DNA of 64,000 bases from Rhizobiales bacterium Ga0077525 (GTDB lineage Bacteria; Pseudomonadota; Alphaproteobacteria; Rhizobiales; Xanthobacteraceae). The stretch lies in the NCBI GenBank assembly GCA_001464835.1, contig LNDS01000053.1, positions 62,001 through 126,000 of the forward strand, read 5' to 3'. Position numbers and translations under genes: made by a program. Of the stretch, positions 18,261 to 25,701 are shown in pieces. Position 1 is the first letter of the stretch, and each line of letters begins with the position of its first letter. A model generated the notes under the pieces. It saw only the letters and a program-made list of their open reading frames with translations. It ran no database searches and was not told where the DNA came from.

Positions 18261-18536
18261 ATGCCTTCTTCCGCAGCGGCCGAACAAGAAGCACCCTCAA
18301 CCCGCTTCGCCAAAGACCAGCTCAAGGCGATCATCGAGCGCATCGAAAAGCTTGAGGAAGAGAAGAAGGCGACGTCCGAGGACATCCGCGACGTCTATGC
18401 CGAAGCCAAGGGCAACGGCTTCGACGCCAAGGCGCTGCGCGCCATCGTTCGCATGCGCAAGATGGATTCAGACGAGCGCCGCGAGCAGGAAGAGATCCTG
18501 GAAACCTACATGCACGCCCTGGGGATGTTGCAGTAG
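18261..18536 (+). CDS. DUF2312 (UPF0335) family protein
   Basis: A 91-residue charged helical protein with the DUF2312 signature: [20 protein letters not shown], then [12 protein letters not shown] and [10 protein letters not shown]. It probably forms a coiled coil. GAGTT lies before the ATG. The family is widespread in alphaproteobacteria and its function is not established; nucleic-acid binding has been suggested from fold resemblance only. Confidence 0.88.
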   Translation: MPSSAAAEQEAPSTRFAKDQLKAIIERIEKLEEEKKATSEDIRDVYAEAKGNGFDAKALRAIVRMRKMDSDERREQEEILETYMHALGMLQ

Positions 18537-18542
18537 AAATTC

Positions 18543-18648
18543 CGTCGTCCCGGACGCCGAGCGAAGCGAAGGCGAGCCGGGACCCATACTCCGCAGTCTA
18601 TCGATGGCGCACAGCGTATGGGTCCCCGCCTTCGCGGGGACGACAACG
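18543..18648. repeat. Intergenic palindromic repeat, copy 1
   Basis: Two stem-loops separated by a spacer: GTCGTCCCGG...CCGGGACCCATAC on the left and GTATGGGTCCCCGC-CTTC-GCGGGGACGACAAC on the right. It fills the gap between the converging DUF2312 and DUF882 genes. Its core (GTCCCCGC...GCGGGGAC) recurs at 39526 and 52278. Confidence 0.8.
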
Positions 18649-18652
18649 TTGC

Positions 18653-20269
18653 CTACCTCAACGACGCCGTCATCTGCGTCGTGAACGTCGCTGTTGCCAG
18701 GAAAACCACGGCGTGGCCGCCGTCGAAGCGCGCGGTAGTCAGGCCCAGATGCGGGTCGTCCGAGAACGTCATTACCAGCGATTGCGACGGCTTGTGCAGC
18801 AGTTCGGCGAGCGAGCCCATGTGCGGCGCGCCCATGCTGCTGGCGCTCATGAAGTCCGAGACGCTCGGCGTCAGCATGGCGGCGCGCAGCCACGGACCGC
18901 CGGGGGCCTCTGCGCCGCCGGTCAGTTGCGGCGTAAACGGCGCGGCGAATGCCAGCATCGACGGTGAAGCGCTCACAACGGGCGCCGGCAGTTTCGGCAT
19001 TGCGGCAACCGCGCCCATCGGTTTCGCCCGCAACGCCGGCTTCGGCAGCGGTGTCTCGGCGGCGTAAGCCAGTGCCGCGGTGCTGGCAGTGGTCGCCGGA
19101 TCGGCGCTGGCCAAAGCGAAGGGCGGCTGCGCCGCGACCGGCGGCTTCTCGATCAGGGCCTCAAGCTCGCTGCTTTCGATCTTGCTGCTCCATAGCGCGG
19201 CGGTCGGGATCGAGGCGGCGGCCACCACAGTCTGCGCCAAGGCAGGACGGGCCGACGGCAGCGGCACGACACGCTCAACCGCAATCGGCTTCGCGGCAAC
19301 CGGCGCGGCGCTCGCCAGCACGACCGGCGCGCGCGTGCGCTTCGGCGTTACCGCTGGCTGCTGCTGCTGTTCGTCGCTCAACTCATCCGTATCTTGCTTG
19401 CCGCCGCCGAACAGGCTGGCGAGAAGGCTGCGCTTGGGCTTGCCGTCTGTGCTGGCGGTGACGATGCCGGCGTCACGCGCGGCGGCCATTGAAACGTTGG
19501 AAGGCTCGCCGCCGCGCCGCTCGACATCTGCAAGGGCCAAGGCATAACCGGACAGCGGCTGGCCGTCGGACGGCACATGCACGGTGCGTCCGTCGGGAAA
19601 CACTTTTGCCAGCTGATCGCGCGTCATGCGCGGCCAGTGCCGCACGGTGCCGGTGTCCATATGGACGAAGGGCGAGCCGGATGTCGGATAGAAGCCGACG
19701 CCGCCGCGTTGCAGGCGCAGGCCGACTTCGCGCAGCTTTTCCAGATCGACGCCGGGGATGGCGAAGTCCATGGCGTGGCCGGTGGTGTGATTGCTGTTCT
19801 GCGCGACGCCGGTGGAGCGGGCGCGCAACATCGCATTGGTGCCGGGGGCGCGATAGCCGCAGATCACTTCGATCGGCGCCTTGCCGCCGACGGCGCGATA
19901 GGCCTCCCAGAGAACGTCGAACAGTTGCGGGTCCATCTTGACGGATTCGTCGCGGCGCCAGTCGCGCATGAACCAGTCGAGCTTCTTCAGCGCGGCGTCG
20001 TCATAGCGGCCGTCGCGCTTGAAGGTGACGGTGATGGTTTCTTTGGTATGCAGGTGAAGGAACGACAGCGTGCGGGTGTCGCTTTCGGCGGAGGCGGTGC
20101 TGAGCGAATTGTTCGCGCCGATCAGGATGACGACAGCGAGGCTGACCGGAATGCCGATGCGCGCGCCAAAACGCGCACTTTGGCGCAGTCTGGTCAGCAC
20201 TGTCTTTTCCCCACGCAACGCACGCACTGACACAGGCCACTTCCGTCGATACCGCTGCCCCACAGCCAT
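18653..20269 (-). CDS. DUF882 / M15-like peptidoglycan peptidase with long disordered tail
   Basis: A 538-residue protein. A membrane or signal segment (about residues 36-52) is followed by a DUF882 domain at about 65-235. That domain has the zinc-site pattern of the M15/YcbK group: SNHTTGHAMDFAIP (His and Asp) and HMDTG (second His). These enzymes cut peptidoglycan stem peptides in the periplasm. From about residue 260 the protein is Ala/Pro/Ser-rich with no recognisable fold for almost 280 residues, which is much longer than the family norm of about 200-400. The ATG is at 20267-20269. It converges on DUF2312 through repeat copy 1. Confidence 0.82.
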   Translation of the reverse strand: MAVGQRYRRKWPVSVRALRGEKTVLTRLRQSARFGARIGIPVSLAVVILIGANNSLSTASAESDTRTLSFLHLHTKETITVTFKRDGRYDDAALKKLDWFMRDWRRDESVKMDPQLFDVLWEAYRAVGGKAPIEVICGYRAPGTNAMLRARSTGVAQNSNHTTGHAMDFAIPGVDLEKLREVGLRLQRGGVGFYPTSGSPFVHMDTGTVRHWPRMTRDQLAKVFPDGRTVHVPSDGQPLSGYALALADVERRGGEPSNVSMAAARDAGIVTASTDGKPKRSLLASLFGGGKQDTDELSDEQQQQPAVTPKRTRAPVVLASAAPVAAKPIAVERVVPLPSARPALAQTVVAAASIPTAALWSSKIESSELEALIEKPPVAAQPPFALASADPATTASTAALAYAAETPLPKPALRAKPMGAVAAMPKLPAPVVSASPSMLAFAAPFTPQLTGGAEAPGGPWLRAAMLTPSVSDFMSASSMGAPHMGSLAELLHKPSQSLVMTFSDDPHLGLTTARFDGGHAVVFLATATFTTQMTASLR

Positions 20270-20440
20270 CGCAAAGCCTGTTCAGGCCGTCGCGACGACG
20301 GCGTAGTGTTGTCGGGCTTTGGTTAACCGACCCTTTAACGGGCGGGTTTTACCCCCGGAAGACGCTCTGGATATTTCAGGAAATGGGCAGAAAAATGCCC
20401 GTGCCGCGGCCAACGCAGGGAACTTTGGGCTTTAAACGAC

Positions 20441-20468
20441 AATGGCCGGGCTTTACAGCCCGGCCATT
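20441..20468. terminator. Stem-loop after the L,D-transpeptidase gene
   Basis: A perfect 12-base stem AATGGCCGGGCT / AGCCCGGCCATT with a 4-base loop, 19 bases after the stop of the transpeptidase on the minus strand. A very similar hairpin follows rnhA at 55734, sharing the GGCCGGGC core and a GCATTTGAA flank. Confidence 0.65.
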
Positions 20469-20486
20469 TCGCATTTGAAGCGAGGT

Positions 20487-22505
20487 TTACCGGAACAACC
20501 GTTCGAAGAACTGGAACGGGTTCGAGGCTTCCCGGCGCTCGACGCGGCTGAGGATTTCCTGATTGCTCTTCAGCGTCTGCAGGTCGCGCTTCGGGTCCTG
20601 CGGCGGCGCAATGTCGGCGACGCGGCGCTCGTCCGAGTGCATGATCGACTTGATGCGGGCATCGAAGCCGTAAATGTCGTCGCGCACGACGAGCTTGCCG
20701 GCGTCGTCGACATAAGCGGTTTGATAGGTCAGGTGCACCATCGGCCGCTTGTCGAGCTTGAAGATTTTTTCTTCCTGGCCGACGAGACGTTCGATCTGCC
20801 GCGAGTCCGGCGCAGGTCCAGCCAGCGCCATGCTCAGCATGACTTCGCCGAACTTGGTCGGATTTTCGACGCGCATGCAGCCGTGGCTGAAGGCGCGCCG
20901 CTCGGCGGCGAACAAACGCTTCTCCGGGGTATCGTGCAGATAGACATGGAACTTGTTCTGGAAGTTGAACTTGATGCGGCCGAGCGCATTGGCAGCGCCG
21001 GGCGGCTGCACGACGTTGATGTGGCCGTCCGGGCCGCGCCTCACTTCCAGACCCAGGCGATCGAAAATCAGCGGATCGCTGGCGTAAAGCGGCAGATACT
21101 CGTTCTGAATGATCGACTGCGGCACATACCACGACGGATTGACGATGATATTGTCCATCGCGGCGGTCAGCAGCGGCGTCGGCGTCTGCGGTTTGCCGGC
21201 AACGATCTTCGTGTTCCAGACCTGGCGGTCGTCGCGCATCACCTTGAGCGTGTAATCCGGAATGTTGACCATGACGTAGACTTTGCCGAGGTCGCGCGGC
21301 AGCCAGCGCCAGCGTTCCATGGTGGCGACGACGGCGTCGGTCTTCTGCGACTGGCTCGGGCCATTGATGGCGGCGAGCGTCGGGTTGTCGATCACGCCGG
21401 TCGGCTTGATGTCGGCGCGCGCCTGGACGTTCTTGATCGCATTGAACAAGGACTTGTCATAAACCAGCTCGGCCTTGTCATCCTTGGGGAGCTTGACCAG
21501 CTTGATCTGGCCGGTGCGCTTGTCGCGTACTTGCGTAGTTTCCGGGCCGGGCTTGAAGGCGACATTGAGGCGCTCGCGCAATTGCGGCACGCGCGTGTCC
21601 TTGTCGCCCAGTTTGATGGCGGGGCCGTTGCCGATGCGGTCTGAGACTTCGGCGCGCGGGCCGCCGCGCATTTCGGCGAGCTTGGCCTTGAGCGCCTTGT
21701 AGCCGTCATGCGGCGGCTCGAAACTGTTGAACGCGCTGCTGGCGTCGCGGGCTTCAGCGGTGCGCTTGAGCGCGTCGGCCGGATCAAAGGCACGAACCCC
21801 GTAATCGACCTCGGCTGAGACGCGCGTCGGCGCGATGCGGCCGAGCGACAGGTGCCGCGCATAGGTCAGTACGGTCTGCGTCAGCTTGAGGTCGTGGGCG
21901 GCGAGCGCATCGGCGCTGCTGGCGGAGGCAAATTCCGGGATCGCGTAATCCTGCGGATCGAGGCCGTCGGTCGCGGCGCTCTTGATGCGGACGATTGCCG
22001 CCTTGGCGGCGCCGGTGAGGCGGCCGTCGCGAATCCACAGCGGCGAAAACTGGCGCGCGGCATAGGCGCTGTCGATCGCCTTGCGCTCGGCGGCGTTATC
22101 GATGCGGGCCTGTTTGAGCTGGTCGCGCAGGCGCTCCGCGATCTGCGGATCGTTGGCGGCAAGCTGCTTGTCGAGCGATGCGCGGTCGAAGTCGACGGCC
22201 TCTGCGTTGGCATTGGCGGCATGAGCCGGCGCGGCAACTGGAAGGGCTTGCACGACCGGTTCGCGCTTCGGCTCCGGCACGCTCTCTTGCGTGACGTGCT
22301 CGGGCACATTGATGATGCGCTGCTGGATCGGCGCCGGTGGCACCGGCGCGGCTTCGCGGCGGCGCATCGGTTGGCCGTTGAGCATCGGCGGCGGCGGCGC
22401 GATCTGGCGAATGCTTTCGGGCGCCGCGACCGAGATCGAAGGCGTGGCGACAATCAGCGCCAGCATGGTGCCGGCGAGAAGTTGGTCGAGCCGAAGGTTA
22501 CGCAT
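20487..22505 (-). CDS. YcbB-type L,D-transpeptidase
   Basis: A 672-residue protein with a signal segment (about residues 8-25), a Pro-rich linker, a peptidoglycan-binding-like region, and a YkuD catalytic domain with SHGCMRV (nucleophile Cys near residue 543). It resembles the large LdtD/YcbB enzymes that make 3-3 crosslinks in peptidoglycan in the periplasm. The TAYVDDAGKLVVRDDIYG segment near the end is also typical of that group. I start at ATG 22503-22505; in-frame ATGs lie upstream (22526) but give a poorer signal peptide. It neighbours a second cell-wall enzyme, DUF882. Confidence 0.88.
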   Translation of the reverse strand: MRNLRLDQLLAGTMLALIVATPSISVAAPESIRQIAPPPPMLNGQPMRRREAAPVPPAPIQQRIINVPEHVTQESVPEPKREPVVQALPVAAPAHAANANAEAVDFDRASLDKQLAANDPQIAERLRDQLKQARIDNAAERKAIDSAYAARQFSPLWIRDGRLTGAAKAAIVRIKSAATDGLDPQDYAIPEFASASSADALAAHDLKLTQTVLTYARHLSLGRIAPTRVSAEVDYGVRAFDPADALKRTAEARDASSAFNSFEPPHDGYKALKAKLAEMRGGPRAEVSDRIGNGPAIKLGDKDTRVPQLRERLNVAFKPGPETTQVRDKRTGQIKLVKLPKDDKAELVYDKSLFNAIKNVQARADIKPTGVIDNPTLAAINGPSQSQKTDAVVATMERWRWLPRDLGKVYVMVNIPDYTLKVMRDDRQVWNTKIVAGKPQTPTPLLTAAMDNIIVNPSWYVPQSIIQNEYLPLYASDPLIFDRLGLEVRRGPDGHINVVQPPGAANALGRIKFNFQNKFHVYLHDTPEKRLFAAERRAFSHGCMRVENPTKFGEVMLSMALAGPAPDSRQIERLVGQEEKIFKLDKRPMVHLTYQTAYVDDAGKLVVRDDIYGFDARIKSIMHSDERRVADIAPPQDPKRDLQTLKSNQEILSRVERREASNPFQFFERLFR

Positions 22506-22691
22506 GTCACTTAACTCCACACGCATTCGCAAACCGAATGCTTCAAATGCCGTGCAGTGCTTTAACCGGTGCGACCCCCGACGCGCCAGAACCCAATCTG
22601 CATCGCCATTATGCGGCGAAATGCACAGGCGATTCAAAGTTTTTTGCGGCCCTGGAGGTGTTTACCTTTTATCAAAGTGAACGCGGAACGA

Positions 22692-22713
22692 GATCGTTAA
22701 AATTTTAACGATT
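22692..22713. promoter_or_regulatory. AT-rich perfect palindrome between the response regulator and L,D-transpeptidase
   Basis: The 20-base sequence at 22693-22712 (ATCGTTAAAATTTTAACGAT) is its own reverse complement and touches the regulator's stop codon. It is about 190 bases upstream of the transpeptidase start. It could be a binding site for a dimeric regulator or a terminator. The composition contrasts with the GC-rich surroundings. Confidence 0.4.
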
Positions 22714-24265
22714 ACTCCGCCGCCGCCGTCTCGTTAACCGCCACGTTGACGGTTTCCTGCTGCAAATCGTGGCCCTGTTCGCTCAAACCCAGGCCTTCCA
22801 GCTTGCGATAGAGCGTCGAGCGGCCGATCTTCAGCCGGCGCGCGACCTCCGACATCTGGCCGCGGTAATGCTTAATGGCGAAACGGATCGCTTCGCGCTC
22901 GATATCCTCGAGGGGTCTCACGTCATTGTGAGAATCGGTTAACGCCAAAGATGGCGCGATCAGCGTCGCGCCAGGCTTCAGGCGCGCCATGCGGTCGCTG
23001 ATGCTCAGGGGCAATTCAGCATTCATCGCCGGCTGCATGTCCGGCGACGCCTCCATCAATTGCTGCGGTCCGACCTCGGCCGGTGGCTGCCCCGCCAGCA
23101 ATGGAAATTCATTCACGCCGATCGTGTCGCTATCGGCGAGCACGACGGCGCGGAAGATCGCATTCTCAAGTTGGCGCACATTGCCCGGCCAGCGAAAGGC
23201 GGCAAGCTGCGCCACGGTCGCGCCGTCGAGCGCGCGCAGCCGCTTGCCCTGTTCGGCGGCGATGCGGGTGAGGAAGTGCCGCGCCAGTTCGGGCACGTCT
23301 TCCGGCCGCTTGCGCAAAGGCGGGATCGAAATCGGAAACACATGCAGGCGATAGAACAGGTCCTCGCGGAAGCGTCCGGCCTTCACATCGGCGATCAGGT
23401 CGCGGTTGGTCGCCGAGATGATGCGCACATCGACCTTGACGGTCTTGCGCGAGCCGACCGGCTCGACTTCGCCCTCTTGCAGCGCGCGCAGCAGTTTCAC
23501 CTGGGCGGCCGGCGGCAGTTCGCCGACTTCGTCGAGAAACAGAGTGCCGCCATCGGCTTCGATAAACTTGCCGGTGTGCTTGTCGGTGGCGCCGGTGAAG
23601 GAGCCTTTCTCGTGGCCGAACAGGATCGATTCGACGAGGTTCTCCGGCATGGCGCCGCAATTGACCGCAACGAAGGGCCGGGCACGGCGCTCGCCTGAGC
23701 CGTGAATGGCGCGCGCCATCAATTCCTTGCCGACGCCGCTTTCGCCATCGAGCAGCACCGGGATGGTCGAGGCGGCGGATTTTTCCGCCGCACCCAGCAC
23801 CGGCTTCATCGCCGGCGAACGGGTGATGACGTCGGCAAGCGATAGGGTGCCGTCGCGGCTGCGCTTGACGCGCTGCAACTCGCCGGCCAGCGCTTTGGTC
23901 GCCAGCGCATTGCGCAACGAGACTTCGAGACGTTCGGGCGAGGCGGGCTTGACCACGAAATCGGTGGCGCCGGCGCGCATCACCGAGACGACGTTGTCGA
24001 TGCCGCCATGCGCAGTCTGGATGATGACAGGCGTATCGAGGCCGGCCTGGCGCATGCGCGCCATGACGCCGAGGCCGTCGAGGTCGGGCATCACGAGGTC
24101 GAGCACGACGCAGTCGATACGGCGGGCGGTTTCACCGATGAGGAGGGCAAGGGCCTGGTCGCCGCCTTCGGCGATGACGGCCTGGTAGCCGAAACGCTGC
24201 ACCATGGCCTCGACCAGGCGACGCTGTACCGGATCGTCGTCGACGATCAACACCACTTCCGACAT
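22712..24265 (-). CDS. NtrC-family sigma-54-dependent response regulator
   Basis: A 517-residue three-domain regulator. The receiver (1-120) has the acidic pocket VDDD, phospho-acceptor Asp56 in VVLDLVMP and the conserved Lys in VVKPAS. The AAA+ domain (about 145-375) has Walker A GESGVGKE, Walker B GGTLFLDEVGELP and the arginine region GRFREDLFYRL. The sigma-54 contact loop reads GSFTGA instead of GAFTGA. A Fis-type helix-turn-helix (MSEVARRLKIGRSTLYRKL) ends the protein. It should activate sigma-54 promoters on phosphorylation, but no kinase is adjacent. Start ATG 24263-24265. Confidence 0.9.
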   Translation of the reverse strand: MSEVVLIVDDDPVQRRLVEAMVQRFGYQAVIAEGGDQALALLIGETARRIDCVVLDLVMPDLDGLGVMARMRQAGLDTPVIIQTAHGGIDNVVSVMRAGATDFVVKPASPERLEVSLRNALATKALAGELQRVKRSRDGTLSLADVITRSPAMKPVLGAAEKSAASTIPVLLDGESGVGKELMARAIHGSGERRARPFVAVNCGAMPENLVESILFGHEKGSFTGATDKHTGKFIEADGGTLFLDEVGELPPAAQVKLLRALQEGEVEPVGSRKTVKVDVRIISATNRDLIADVKAGRFREDLFYRLHVFPISIPPLRKRPEDVPELARHFLTRIAAEQGKRLRALDGATVAQLAAFRWPGNVRQLENAIFRAVVLADSDTIGVNEFPLLAGQPPAEVGPQQLMEASPDMQPAMNAELPLSISDRMARLKPGATLIAPSLALTDSHNDVRPLEDIEREAIRFAIKHYRGQMSEVARRLKIGRSTLYRKLEGLGLSEQGHDLQQETVNVAVNETAAAE

Positions 24266-24382
24266 GAATCACTCCACCACCGACGCCCGCGCGAAGCGCG
24301 CGGCTCAACCTGTGCCGATTTGGTGCAGTGTCCGCGATCCGGCTTAAGAGGCTGTTAAGACCGTGCCGCAAACGAGGCTCTC

Positions 24383-24415
24383 CCGGCCGCCGGCTTTTTA
24401 GGCCGGCAGCCGGGA
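24383..24415. terminator. Stem-loop after terC
   Basis: CCCGGCCGCCGGC-TTTTTAG-GCCGGCAGCCGGG forms a 13-base stem with one mismatch, immediately after the terC stop on the minus strand. It has no long U-run on that strand, but position and strength support termination. Confidence 0.55.
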
Positions 24416-24421
24416 CGGTAC

Positions 24422-25090
24422 CTAGAATGCAGAGAGAGCCGGGCCGACCACCGGCTGCAATTCCACGATGCCGCGCCAGACCATTTCAACAGCGACATAG
24501 AGGATCACCAGCAGGCCGACATAGGCGATCCAGCGGTGCTTTTGCAGCAGGTTGGCGATGAAGTTCGCGGCGATGCCCATCAGGGCGATCGACAGGACCA
24601 GGCCGAAGATCAGGACGTAGGGATGGTCGCGGGCGGCGCCAGCAACGGCGAGCACATTGTCGAGCGACATCGTGACGTCGGCGATGAGAATCTGAATCGC
24701 TGCCTGGCGGAAGGTCTTGCGCGGCGCGCCGCCGGCGATGGTGCCGTCGGCATTGAGGTCGGCGTCTTCCAGCGCTTCTTGCGCGTCCTGCTCTTCCTTG
24801 TGCGAGGTGCGCAGTTCGCGCCACATCTTCCAGCACACCCACAACAACAGGATGCCGCCGGCAAACAGCAGACCGACGATCTGGAGCAACTGGGTCGTTA
24901 TGCCGGCAAAGACGATGCGCAGGACGGTCGCCGCGGCGATGCCGGCGAGAATCGCCTTGGTGCGCTGGTCTTTCGGCAGGCCGGCCGCGGCCAGCCCAAT
25001 GACGATGGCGTTGTCGCCGGCGAGCACAAGGTCGATCATCACAACCTGAAGAAATGCGACGACGACCGGTGAAGCGAGAAATTCCATCAT
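24422..25090 (-). CDS. TerC/YjbE-family integral membrane protein
   Basis: A 222-residue membrane protein with about six or seven hydrophobic segments and the family motifs IDLVLAGDNAIVIG (near the N-terminus) and ADVTMSLDNVLAVAG (middle); the conserved Asp residues in these motifs are thought to bind metal. A charged cytoplasmic loop (KEEQDAQEALEDADLN) separates the halves. Related proteins export manganese or other divalent metals. The start is one of two adjacent ATGs (25090 or 25087) with AGAGG upstream. A strong promoter about 300 bases upstream implies a long leader. Confidence 0.85.
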   Translation of the reverse strand: MMEFLASPVVVAFLQVVMIDLVLAGDNAIVIGLAAAGLPKDQRTKAILAGIAAATVLRIVFAGITTQLLQIVGLLFAGGILLLWVCWKMWRELRTSHKEEQDAQEALEDADLNADGTIAGGAPRKTFRQAAIQILIADVTMSLDNVLAVAGAARDHPYVLIFGLVLSIALMGIAANFIANLLQKHRWIAYVGLLVILYVAVEMVWRGIVELQPVVGPALSAF

Positions 25091-25701
25091 GACCGCGTAC
25101 CTCTGCTCGTAAAGTTGTGAGGGCGCGCGCTGAGACGAGCTTGTTCGCTGCCCGCCCAAAGGGGCGCAGCGGTTAATGCCGAATGGTGATCAAACGGTAT
25201 GCTCGACAAAGCGGGCCGTGCTCTCGATTTCCAGCCGACATCGCAGCCTCGCGGCTGCCAGAGGGGCCCGGTCTGGCGGTGGGAAGATAGGTTTAGTTTT
25301 TCTGCCTCAGTTCAACCGGCTCGGTCATCATCGCCGCGGCGCAGCCGATCAAAGTCAGCGCGCCGGAGACGTCCCAGTAATAATTCGCGAATGATAGTTT
25401 AATCAGTTTGAAACGTCAATGAACGCAGGATTACCGCGCTAGCAGCCGAATGCCGCAAAGGGCCGGCGGAAGCCAACCTGCGGCGCCGGGAGGCGGGAAC
25501 CTGGCTCGCTCGGCTGGGAAGCCAGCGTCACCGAGGCCGGCCAGCTTTGGCCGAGCCGATCGAGATGTTGCCGCTGGTGGCGCCGCAATTCGCGTCGTTG
25601 GCCTAAAGCCGCAAGTATAGGGAAGCGCTGCGCGGTTGCCTCGGCCGCGATCGTCCCTATCTTGTGGCAACAGCGAATCTCCAACTTTGCGATAGGGTAG
25701 A
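25091..25701. other. Intergenic region between terC and pepF
   Basis: About 610 bases with no convincing gene. It holds the terC promoter (25391-25419) and a leader of about 295 bases with several possible hairpins, for example around CGCCC-CTTT-GGGCG near 25155-25168. A minus-strand frame ending at 25293 reads NYYWDVSGALTLIGC and on to a TAA, but it has no ordinary start codon. A short plus-strand frame at 25449-25619 has no family resemblance and no ribosome site. No yybP-ykoY riboswitch signature was found. Confidence 0.5.
25391..25419 (-). promoter_or_regulatory. Sigma-70-type promoter upstream of terC
   Basis: On the minus strand TTGACG (25414-25419) and TATCAT (25391-25396) are exactly 17 bases apart. 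This is the best promoter match seen in the window. Transcription would start near 25384, leaving a leader of about 295 bases before the terC ATG. Confidence 0.6.

Noticed and set aside
20321..20337. Possible CtrA boxes: TTAA-CCGACCCT-TTAA here and TTAA-ATTGAGAA-TTAA near 33185
   Set aside because: Spacing is 8 bases instead of the 7 required by the CtrA consensus in both cases.
25091..25390. yybP-ykoY manganese riboswitch before terC
   Set aside because: The signature GGGGAGUAGC and its paired 3' element could not be found in the leader.
25449..25619. A 56-codon plus-strand frame between terC and pepF
   Set aside because: No ribosome site, no family resemblance, and composition like random GC-rich DNA.
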